From: Roseiarcus sp963770035
Lineage (GTDB): Bacteria > Pseudomonadota > Alphaproteobacteria > Rhizobiales > Beijerinckiaceae
Direction of reading: 5' to 3'
DNA: 64,000 bases
Assembly: GCA_963770035.1 (NCBI GenBank)
Contig: CAVYON010000067.1
Location: forward strand, 310,001-374,000
The position numbers and the translations under genes were made by a program. Position 1 is the first letter of the stretch. The number at the start of each line of letters is the position of its first letter. Below the pieces are notes generated by a model. It did not search any database. It saw nothing but the letters and a program-made list of their open reading frames with translations, and was not told the origin of the DNA. Below are positions 36,046 through 43,660 of this stretch, in pieces.

Positions 36046-38347
36046 GCATCTGCAACGCATCGCTTGCGTCTATATTCGCCAATCAACCCCCGATCAGCTC
36101 GTGCACAACCTCGAGAGCCAGCGCCGGCAATACGGGCTGGCCGATCGCGCCAGGCAGCTTGGCTGGGCGACTGTCGAAATCATCGACGACGATCTCGGAC
36201 GATCCGGCGGAGGCGTCGCCCGTCCGGGCTTCGAGCGGCTGTTGGCCGCAATTTGGGACCGTCGCGTCGGTGTGGTGCTTGCCATCGAGACTTCGCGCCT
36301 CGCCCGCAACGGACGCGACTGGCACACGCTGATGGAGTTCTGTGGATTGGTCGGCACGATCCTCGTCGACGAGGACGGAATCTACGATCCTCGCCATCCC
36401 AACGATCGATTGTTGCTGGGCATGAAAGGTACGATGAGCGAACTCGAGTTGTCGCTGTTCCGCCAGCGCTCGCAGGAGGCGTTGCGCCAGATGGCGCGTC
36501 GCGGCGATCTGGTTCTCGGCGTGGCCGCGGGCTATGTGAAAGTCGGGCGCGGACGGATCGAAAAGGATCCGGACCAGCGTGTGCAACAGGCCATTCAACT
36601 CGTCTTCACGAAATTCGCCGAGTTCCAGAGCGCGCGGCAGGTGCACGTCTGGATCAGAGACGAAGGGATCGAATTGCCCGCCAAATCGCGGCGGAGCGAG
36701 GCGCATGGCGTCGTGTGGCGCTTGCCGCCCTACAACATCGTGCACAACATCCTGACCAATCCGATTTATGCCGGCGCCTATGCATTCGGACGCACGACGA
36801 GCCGGATCAGCGTGGTGGACGGCCGCAAGCGGGTTCGTCGTGGCGTGCACCGGCCGATCGATGAATGGGATGTCCTGATCAAGGACCATCATGCCGCCTA
36901 CATCAGCTGGGAGGAGTTCGAACGCAACGTCAAAGCAATCGCCAACAACGCGACCGGCATGAGCAGCGCGCTCGCTCGCGGGGCGGCCCGCGAAGGCGAG
37001 CTTTTGCTGCCTGGGCTTCTGCGGTGCGGCCACTGTGGCCGCAAGGCGATTGAAGTCCAGTCGAGCGAGACCACGGCGGCTGAGCGGCAACTGGAACTCT
37101 CCCTGCAGCAGGCCCGCTATGAGGCCGCTCATGCCCGTCGACAGTATGATGCTGTCGATCCGGCCAACCGGCTCGTCGCCGGCGAGTTGGAGCGCCGCTG
37201 GAACGAGGCTTTGCAAGCCATCGCCCGGATCGAGGGCGACATCGCGGCCACGATCTCGCGGCGTCCGCCGCCGCTTGGCGAGCCGGAGCGGCAGCAACTC
37301 CTTGCGCTCGGCGCCGATCTCGAACGCGCCTGGTCGCATTCCGCCGCGACGCCTGCGACCCGTAAGCGGATTCTGCGCACTGCGATCTCGGAGGTTGTCG
37401 TGCGTCGCGATGGCGCGATCATTCATGCGGTCCTGCACTGGCAAGGCGGCGATCATACCGAGCTCCAGGTGAAGCAGCGGCTGAACGCAGCCGGCCGACA
37501 TAATCCGCGCATTTACGGCCTGCTCATGCGCGCGGCGGCCGAGGCGCTCATGACGCTCGCCGCCCAGCGCCTCGGCGCCAGGATCGGCCTGATCGCCGTC
37601 TTGCACACCTGGGGACAGACGCTGACCCATCACCCCCATGTCCATTGTCTCGTCCCCGGCGGCGGCCTCGCCCTCGACGGCCGGCGATGGGTCGCCTGCA
37701 AACCCAACTTCCTGCTCTCCGTCCGCGCTCTGTCGAAGACATTCCGCCGGCTCTTCCTGGACCGGCTGGCGGCAACCTTTCGCCGCGGCGAGCTCGGCTT
37801 CTTCGGCGAACTCGCCCCGCTCGCCGACCCCGGCGCCTTCGCCGAGCGCGTGTGCGCGTTGCGCCAGAGCCCCTTCGTCGTCTACGCCAAGCCGCCGTTC
37901 GGCGGACCCGAGCGCGTGCTGGCCTATCTCGCCCGATACACGCATCGCACCGCGATCGCCAATTCCAGGATCGTCGCCGTCGACGACGATCACGTGACGT
38001 TCTCCTACAAGGATTATCGCTGCGGCGGCCGCAGCGGCGTCATGCGCCTCGCCCCGCACGAGTTCATCCGACGGTTCCTGCTGCACGTCCTGCCCGACGG
38101 CTTTCACCGCATTCGTCACTATGGCTTTCTCGCCAAGGGCGACCGAGGCGAGACCCTCGCGCGCGTGCGAAACCTGACGAGCGCCAGGTCAGCCGCCAAG
38201 TCCGCCAACGGCCCGGCGGGGACCGCCGACCCTCAACCTCAACCAGACGACGGGGCCCTCCCTCCGTGCCCGCACTGCGGTGGCCGCATGCGCCGCGTCG
38301 GCCCTGTTCCACCGTCGACCGGCCCCTTCCGATGCGACACATCATGA
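36026..38347 (+). CDS. chimera: large serine recombinase fused in frame to IS91-type transposase
   Basis: Residues 1 to about 490 are a serine recombinase: CVYIRQSTPDQLVHNLESQR with the nucleophile Ser, DDDLGRSGGGVARPGF, the recombinase domain AYAFGRTTSRISVVD, a zinc ribbon LRCGHCGRKA and a coiled-coil region. After QRLNAAGRHN the protein continues directly as an IS91-family HUH transposase: HTWGQTLTHHPHVHCLVPGG (the HxH motif), WVACKPNFLLSVRAL, LAYLARYTHRTAIANSRIV and FHRIRHYGFLAKGDRGETLA. The recombinase lacks its last 150-200 residues, and the transposase lacks its N-terminal zinc finger of around 120 residues. The join looks like a deletion between two elements; activity of either half is doubtful. 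Confidence 0.85.
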   Translation: MSKITAEHLQRIACVYIRQSTPDQLVHNLESQRRQYGLADRARQLGWATVEIIDDDLGRSGGGVARPGFERLLAAIWDRRVGVVLAIETSRLARNGRDWHTLMEFCGLVGTILVDEDGIYDPRHPNDRLLLGMKGTMSELELSLFRQRSQEALRQMARRGDLVLGVAAGYVKVGRGRIEKDPDQRVQQAIQLVFTKFAEFQSARQVHVWIRDEGIELPAKSRRSEAHGVVWRLPPYNIVHNILTNPIYAGAYAFGRTTSRISVVDGRKRVRRGVHRPIDEWDVLIKDHHAAYISWEEFERNVKAIANNATGMSSALARGAAREGELLLPGLLRCGHCGRKAIEVQSSETTAAERQLELSLQQARYEAAHARRQYDAVDPANRLVAGELERRWNEALQAIARIEGDIAATISRRPPPLGEPERQQLLALGADLERAWSHSAATPATRKRILRTAISEVVVRRDGAIIHAVLHWQGGDHTELQVKQRLNAAGRHNPRIYGLLMRAAAEALMTLAAQRLGARIGLIAVLHTWGQTLTHHPHVHCLVPGGGLALDGRRWVACKPNFLLSVRALSKTFRRLFLDRLAATFRRGELGFFGELAPLADPGAFAERVCALRQSPFVVYAKPPFGGPERVLAYLARYTHRTAIANSRIVAVDDDHVTFSYKDYRCGGRSGVMRLAPHEFIRRFLLHVLPDGFHRIRHYGFLAKGDRGETLARVRNLTSARSAAKSANGPAGTADPQPQPDDGALPPCPHCGGRMRRVGPVPPSTGPFRCDTS

Positions 38348-38376
38348 CAACGACCGCTCGCCCGATCTCGCTTCCT

Positions 38377-38410
38377 TCTCTCATGCGACCCGCTTCCAAA
38401 TCAGCGGCAA
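38377..38410. repeat. RIT element left inverted repeat
   Basis: A 34-bp sequence (starting TCTCTCATGCGA, ending AAATCAGCGGCAA) that matches the reverse complement of 41837-41870 at 33 of 34 positions. It lies 30 bp after the chimeric transposase stop and 157 bp before the first RIT recombinase. Confidence 0.85.
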
Positions 38411-38566
38411 CAGCGAACCACCCGGATCGAGAAGCGAGCGGCTTTGCTTCGGGAGCGACGGCGCTCGGGAGAGGCGCGGGCCAAAAGCATAGGTTGCGCC
38501 GCTTGAAACTCCGCCTTGGTCGACGCGGGCCGGCAATCGCCGGCCTCAACCGAAACCGAGGCAATC

Positions 38567-39777
38567 ATGATGGCCAAATACAAACGCAAGAAACAGCGGA
38601 GCGTTGCTGACCGGCTGCGTTGGCTCGCTCCGCACGTCGAAGGCTTCAAAGCCCAGCTTGGTCGAGACGGATATAGCCCGGCGACGATTACGGAACTGAC
38701 GCGGCTGCTCGGCTGCTGGGCCGAATGGGTGCGGAACGCCGGCTTCGATATCGACAGCGTCGAGACCGGCTTCGCCGCTTCGGCCGACAGATTCCGGGGC
38801 GGCAAGATAGCCCGGGCGCCGCAGGGCGCGGCGAGGCTGTTCGTCGACTATCTCCGACGGAAAGGCGTGCTGCCGCCTGAGGCGATGTCGCGCCCGGAGG
38901 ACATCTGGCCGATCTTGGCCGCCTTCCGAACCTGGATGCGTGAGCAGCGCGGCGTGGCCAACTCCACGCTCGACACCTATCAGCCGACGCTGACCGACCT
39001 CTTGAAGGCGCTGGGCGACGACCCGCCGCCTATACGGCGGCGGCCGTGCGCGGCTTCGTGCTCGATCGAGCCAAGCCCCATGGTCGCGGGCGCGCCCAGG
39101 GCGTCGCCGTCGCCACGCGCGCCTTCCTGCGCTATCTGGTCGCACACGGCCGGCTGCCAGCGGGACGCGATCGCGCCGTCCCGAGCTTCGCCAGTTGGCG
39201 GCTCGCGACGACGCCGCGCTTCCTGTCCGATGCCGATCTCTCGCGCGTTCTCGGCGCGTGCGATGGCGGTGATCGCCTGCGTGATCGCGCCGTCATCCTC
39301 CTGCTCGCGAGGCTCGGGCTCCGCGCGAGCGAGGTCGCCCATTTGAGCTTCGATGAGATCGACTGGGCGCAGGGCTGGCTGACCGTCGCCGGCAAGGCGC
39401 GGCGCGAGGAGCGGTTGCCGCTGACCCAGGAGCTGGGCGACGCGATCATCGCCTATGTCGAAAAGGACAGGCCACGGATGGCGACGAGGCGCGTATTCTT
39501 GACGGACATAGCTCCAGTCGTCGCCCTCAGCCGCGTCGCCGTGAAGGGCATCGTGCGGCGAGCCTTGAACCGAGCCGGCGTCGACAGTCCTTTCCGCGGC
39601 GCTCACGTGCTCCGGCATTCCGCAGCCACAGCCATGCTCAGGCATGGTGTCAGCCTTGCGGGCGTCGGCGCGGTGCTTCGGCATCGCTCGCCGTCGACGA
39701 CAGCCGTCTACGCCAAGGTGGACATCGCGCTTCTTTCCGAGATCGCGCAGCCCTGGGCCGGGAGGCTGCCTTGCTGA
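38567..39777 (+). pseudogene. RIT tyrosine recombinase A, frameshifted
   Basis: Starts MMAKYKRKKQRSVADRLRWL with CGAGG upstream. The frame is good to TLTDLLKALGDDP at about 39028; reading then resumes one frame over at YTAAAVRGFVLDRAKPHGRG. A single base appears lost in GACCCGCCGCC. The catalytic part is complete: Arg in LLLARLGLRASEVAHLS, GKARREERLPL, HVLRHSAATAMLRHG, LRHRSPSTTAVYAKVD. The stop overlaps the start of the second recombinase. Programmed frameshifting is possible in principle, but there is no obvious slippery heptamer. Confidence 0.8.
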
Positions 39778-40691
39778 GCGAAGCTGTCGACCGTTACATC
39801 GCGCTGCGTCGAACCCTCGACTACAAGCTGCGTAGGGCCGAGCGTCATCTGCGGGCGTTTTCCGATTATGCGCTTCGCGCGGCGAGGCTCACATCCAAGC
39901 CGCGTCGGTCCTGGCCTGGGCGACGGCGGCAGGCCGGACGCCAGAGGCCCGGGCAGAGCGATTCCGGAACCTGGCGCTGTTCGCGCGCTTCCTCCACGCC
40001 GAGGATTCGGGTCATCAACTCCCGCCGCGCAACCCCTTCCCGATCCGCAAGACCAGACCGGTCCCGTATATCTACACGCCGGAGCAGATCGCGCGCATCC
40101 TGGACGGCGCAGGGAAGCTGCGGCGCCAGCGGCCGAACCCGCTGCGGCGCGAACTCTACATCACGATGTTCGGGCTGATCGCCGCGACGGGTCTGCGAGT
40201 CTCAGAGGCGATCGCGCTTCACGTCGAAGACGTGCGGCCTGACGGGGTCCTGCTCATCCGCGAGACCAAGTTCTGCAAGAGCCGGCTCGTTCCGCTGCAC
40301 CCGACCGTCGTCGAGGTGCTTGGTCGCTACCTGGAGACGCGGCGTCGCGTCGCCGGCGACAGCGACTGGCTCTTCCCGTCGGCGAGGGACCGCGCGCTTT
40401 GCCCAAGCACGGTCAATTACACCTTCCGCTGTCTCCTGTGGCGGGCGGAGATCGCACCCGGCCGCAGTCGCCCGCCGCGTATCCACGATCTTCGGCATAC
40501 CTTCGCGACCCGCGTGCTGGAGCAATGCGGCGCCGAACGCGGCGAGGTCGCCCGCCACTTCGTCGCCCTTTCAACCTATCTCGGCCACGCCGACATCCGG
40601 AACACCTATTGGTACTCTGCAAGCGACGCCCGAAATGCTGGCCGACATGGCCGCCGCTGCGGAGAGGCTGATCGGGAGCGAGCCCGCATGA
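39771..40691 (+). pseudogene. RIT tyrosine recombinase B, two frameshifts
   Basis: Starts at TTG 39771 (LLSEAVDRYIALRRTLDYKL) after GGGAGG, overlapping the first gene. At about 39876 one base is missing (CTTCGCGCGGCGAG), and the protein continues one frame back as GEAHIQAASVLAWATAAG. At about 40614 an extra T (TGGTACTCTGCAAG) returns it to the first frame, giving YWYLQATPEMLADMAAAAER to TGA 40691. The core includes ATGLRVSEAIAL, ETKFCKSRLVPLHP, IHDLRHTFATRVLEQ and LGHADIRNTYWY. Because of the second shift the middle frame is also open into the third gene. Confidence 0.8.
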
Positions 40692-41686
40692 CGCTGCTCG
40701 CTCCCCTCATCACGAACTTCCTGCGAGACGATATGCCTCGCCAGCGCGGCTATAGCCTCAAAACCTGCGAGACCTATGCGGTCAGCTTCAAGCTCCTCCT
40801 GGAATACGCCGCGACGCGAACAGGAACGCGGCCATCCAAGCTCTCGATCGAACAGCTCGATGCGCCGCTCATCGTCGACTTTCTGACGCACATCGAACAG
40901 GAGCGCGGAAACAGCGCCGTCACCCGCAATCTTCGGCTTGCCGCCATCCGGTCGTTCATGCGCTACGTCGAGCATCGTGTGCCCTCGGCGCTGGCGCAGG
41001 TGGGACAGATCGAAGCCATTCCGGTCAAGCGCTGCGACCAGAAGCTCATCCGTCATCTGACCATGGAGGAGATCCGCGCCATCCTGAACGCGCCCGACCT
41101 GACGACGCGATTGGGCGTGCGAGACCGGGCGATGGTTCACCTCTGCTTCGCTGGCGGACTGCGCGTCTCCGAACTCGTCGGCGTCTTGCTGGAAAACGTC
41201 GCGCTCGGCCGAACGCCGAGCGTGATGGTCCGAGGCAAGGGTCGCAAGGAGCGCTGCCTGCCGCTTTGGAAGGAGACCGCGCGAGACCTGCGCGCTTGGC
41301 TGAGCGTACGCGGGGCCTTGCCGACGCCCGAGCTGTTCGTCAACGCCGAAGGTGCGGCGATGACGCGCGCGGGCTTCGAGTACGTGCTCGACAAGCACGT
41401 CCGAGCGGCCGCTGAAACCTGTCCATCCCTCGCCGGTCGCACGGTCTCGCCTCACCAGCTTCGGCATAGCTGCGCCGTGATCATGCTCCAGGCGACGCAC
41501 GACATCCGGAAAGTGGCGCTGTGGCTCGGGCACGCCGACGTCTCCACGACTGAGATCTATCTCCGAATGGATCCTGGTGAGAAGCTTGAGGCGGTCGAGG
41601 CGGTCGTCCCGCCGCAGCTGCGCCGCGGCCGGTTCAAGGCGCCAGATGCATTGATCGCTTCTCTCATGGCGGACGCAGCGCCATAG
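40688..41686 (+). CDS. RIT tyrosine recombinase C
   Basis: Intact 332-residue recombinase starting MTLLAPLITNFLRDDMPRQR, with ATGA overlap to the second gene. An N-terminal SAM-like arm-binding domain is followed by the catalytic domain. The five key residues are visible: Arg in AGGLRVSELVGV, Lys in VRGKGRKERCLPLW, His and Arg in SPHQLRHSCAVIML, His in LGHADVSTTEIYL and the nucleophile Tyr in that same segment. It is the only member of the trio without a frameshift. Confidence 0.92.
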   Translation: MTLLAPLITNFLRDDMPRQRGYSLKTCETYAVSFKLLLEYAATRTGTRPSKLSIEQLDAPLIVDFLTHIEQERGNSAVTRNLRLAAIRSFMRYVEHRVPSALAQVGQIEAIPVKRCDQKLIRHLTMEEIRAILNAPDLTTRLGVRDRAMVHLCFAGGLRVSELVGVLLENVALGRTPSVMVRGKGRKERCLPLWKETARDLRAWLSVRGALPTPELFVNAEGAAMTRAGFEYVLDKHVRAAAETCPSLAGRTVSPHQLRHSCAVIMLQATHDIRKVALWLGHADVSTTEIYLRMDPGEKLEAVEAVVPPQLRRGRFKAPDALIASLMADAAP

Positions 41687-42177
41687 ACGACGGCCTTGTC
41701 GGGTCAGGTCGGCGCGACAGGCGAGCAGCGGACTCGCGCCGGCCAGCCCGCTGTTAAAGCTTCATCGCAAACTCTCTTGCGAACAGCGCCCCGAGACGGC
41801 GGCAACCATCGTCGTCGGTTCTCCGGCGTCGGCGCCTTGCCGCTGATTTGGAAGCGGCTCGCATGAGAGACGGGCGTGATCCGCCGCGCTCGCCGTCGAT
41901 CCGCGCCGTTCTCCCCCGGACAACCGCGCCGAACCGCCCAAACGGCCTCTCTGCATGGCGGGTCTCGCGCCGGGCCGAACCTCATGCCCGCAACGGCTTC
42001 GCCGACCTTCTTCCCCTGACCGCCCACGCGGTCATTCCTCGCGAGGCAAGAAGCTCGCCTGCCGCCGTCCTCCGCTCGCGCTGCGGCCCTGACGGGTGCA
42101 GGCCGGCCGTCCCGTCGCCTCAAGACCGCCATCGAGGCCGCATCGGGCGGCCCGAACGACAGTCAGGAGAAACGACA
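41687..42177. other. leader between RIT element and DUF736 gene
   Basis: About 490 bp holding the right RIT inverted repeat and then the upstream region of the DUF736 gene. No supported gene. A short stretch (CGCCATCGAGGCCGC) is shared with the leader of the split DUF736 gene near 42.82 kb. Confidence 0.5.
41837..41870. repeat. RIT element right inverted repeat
   Basis: Reverse complement of 38377-38410 with one mismatch in 34 bp. It lies 151 bp behind the third recombinase gene and marks the right end of the RIT element. Confidence 0.85.
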
Positions 42178-42477
42178 ATGGCCCAGATCGGCAGCTTCAC
42201 CCGCGGCGACGACGGCGTCTTCACCGGAACGATCCGCACCCTCAACATCAGCACCAAGGCGACCATCAAGCCCGTCGCCAAGGACAACGAGCGCGCCCCC
42301 GACTTCCGGGTCGCCGCCAACGGCGTCGAGTTCGGCGCAGGCTGGCGCAAAACCGCCAAGGACACCGGCGCCGAGTACGTCTCCGTCAAGCTCGACGACC
42401 CCTCCTTCACCGGCCCGGTCTACGCGACCCTCATCCAGGGCGAGAAAGCCGAGCACAAGCTCATCTGGTCGCGCTGA
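42178..42477 (+). CDS. DUF736 family protein
   Basis: Intact 99-residue protein starting MAQIGSFTRGDDGVFTGTIR, with AGGAGAAACGAC upstream. It follows the family pattern: APDFRVAANGVEFGAGW, YVSVKLDDPSFTGPVYATLI and HKLIWSR at the end. DUF736 proteins are small, soluble and common on plasmids and integrative elements of alphaproteobacteria; their role is unknown. It is the third DUF736 locus of the window, on the opposite strand to the other two, and diverges clearly from them in sequence. Confidence 0.9.
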   Translation: MAQIGSFTRGDDGVFTGTIRTLNISTKATIKPVAKDNERAPDFRVAANGVEFGAGWRKTAKDTGAEYVSVKLDDPSFTGPVYATLIQGEKAEHKLIWSR

Positions 42478-42486
42478 CCGCCCCGC

Positions 42487-42516
42487 GGCGCGGCGCCGCC
42501 AATACGGCGCCGCGCC
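42487..42516 (+). terminator. strong hairpin terminator after DUF736 gene
   Basis: GGCGCGGCGCCG, loop CCAATA, CGGCGCCGCGCC: a perfect 12-bp stem ten bases behind the DUF736 stop, followed by TTCTC. A good intrinsic terminator for a GC-rich genome, although the T-run is weak. Confidence 0.7.
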
Positions 42517-42532
42517 TTCTCAGCCCTCGGGA

Positions 42533-42616
42533 TTATGCGGAGCACAGGCACGGCGAATCCTGCGGAAACGCTCAGCTCCCGGCCCATCGCTCCGCATAAC
42601 AACTCACTCCGCATAA
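42533..42616. repeat. right-end repeats of the composite element
   Basis: TTATGCGG at 42533-42540 and CCGCATAA at 42592-42599 and 42609-42616. The last copy abuts the resumed DUF736 coding sequence. The first two form an 84-bp-scale inverted pair around GC-rich DNA. They match the halves of the left-end palindrome. Confidence 0.65.
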
Positions 42617-42771
42617 TCGGCCTTGCCGACGAACACGCGGTGGGAAGGGGCGTTGTCGTTGGCGCGGTTGGTTTCGGGCGCGATGCGCACGGCCTTGGCC
42701 TGCACGCTGAGCGTGACGATCTGACCCTGGAACTCGTTGCCGACCTTCTTGAAGGAACCGATGCTGGCCAT
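42617..42771 (-). pseudogene. DUF736 gene, 5' fragment (split by insertion)
   Basis: Starts at ATG 42771 with GGAGACTTC upstream and reads MASIGSFKKVGNEFQGQIVT, then LSVQAKAVRIAPETNRANDN and APSHRVFVGKAD. It then enters the element end and stops at 42604. The missing continuation AEIGAAW... is found at 34486-34659. The start, length and order are exactly what a disrupted DUF736 gene should show. Confidence 0.85.
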
Positions 42772-43660
42772 TTGAAGTCTCCGTCCTGTCCTTAAGAGCC
42801 CGCGACCACCGCGGCCTCGATGGCGATCGAAAGGCTGGAAGCGATCGGCGCCGCATCCGGAACGGTCGTCCGAAGAACTTTGTTGCTCGCGAGGAATGCG
42901 CGTGAGCGCAGGGGAAGAAAGTTCGCCGGCGGCGTTGCGGCCCAGACGATCGAGGCGCAGCCGGCTTCCGGACAGATCAAGCCGAAAGAGGACGCGGTGG
43001 TCCGCGCGCGCCAGGACAAACAACCCGGAGACGCATGGCTTGCCGACCCCCAAAGGATAAGGCAACGCCCCCAGGGTCAGATATCGCTCAGCCTTTTGCA
43101 GCCGCGTAGGCTGAACAAGTGCCTCGACCGAAACCTCGTGCCTGACGCAGCCCCGATGATGTGCTCGCCGATGACTGCCCCCAGACAGAGCGCCAAGGTT
43201 GACGAAGCTTGAACAAGGACTGCCGGCGCCGATGAGGATCAACGTCCAGACATCGGGAGCCAAGATCGACTGCGACCCCCGCAGACGCCGTAACGACGGC
43301 CGCGCCTACTTCCAATATTGAACCGCTCACGACAAAACCGGCCCCGTCGTTCATCGGCTTCAAGGCCTCGCCCGCGAGCCGGGTAACGTCAACTGCCGCA
43401 TGCCCCAGAGTGCGAGACCCTGCGAAATGACCAGGCTGTTCGACGCTGCGCGGCAGCCCGGAGCAAAGGTTTTTCGTTAACGGCGGCGACCGCACTCGCA
43501 TTGAAGCACAGCAGCGGGGAATCGGCAGGCGCCAACGGCAGGTGCACGGACGAAACCAGTCGGCGACCCAACGGAAGCATGGCGTCACTCCCGACCATTC
43601 CTGAAACAAGCGATGACTCTGCCGATTCCGTACGGGCGCAGCGCCATCGGCGCCTGGACG
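42772..43660. other. intergenic, no supported gene
   Basis: About 890 bp between the broken DUF736 gene and kup. Both strands have open frames, but none has a ribosome site plus family resemblance. It is probably the upstream region of the DUF736 gene and old plasmid or element DNA. Confidence 0.45.

Larger units (their letters stand above)
38377..41870 (+). mobile_element. RIT element (recombinases in trio)
   Basis: About 3.5 kb bounded by 34-bp inverted repeats and holding three tandem, overlapping tyrosine recombinase genes from different subfamilies. That is the definition of RIT elements, and the size is typical. Stop/start overlaps between the genes indicate coupled translation. The first two genes carry three frameshifts, so the copy is probably defective unless these are sequencing errors. 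It is nested inside the larger composite element. Confidence 0.85.
34660..42616. mobile_element. composite mobile element inserted in a DUF736 gene
   Basis: About 7.96 kb bounded by the two halves of one DUF736 gene. The ends carry the motif TTATGCGG/CCGCATAA: a perfect palindrome at 34661-34680 on the left, and copies at 42533-42540, 42592-42599 and 42609-42616 on the right. Cargo in order: truncated tyrosine recombinase, three-ORF serine-recombinase module fused to an IS91-type transposase, a RIT element, and an intact DUF736 gene. The mosaic and the truncations show several rounds of insertion and deletion. Exact ends and the target duplication (perhaps 2 bp) are inferred. Confidence 0.75.

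Noticed and set aside
36083..38119. 678-codon minus-strand frame opposite the chimera
   Set aside because: Antisense shadow of the recombinase-transposase gene; no family resemblance.
39000..39060. Programmed frameshift in RIT gene A
   Set aside because: No slippery heptamer or clear downstream structure was seen, and gene B has further shifts, so mutation or sequencing error is simpler.
42604..43263. 219-codon minus-strand frame including the DUF736 5' half
   Set aside because: The DUF736 part starts at ATG 42771 with its own ribosome site; the upstream extension looks non-coding.
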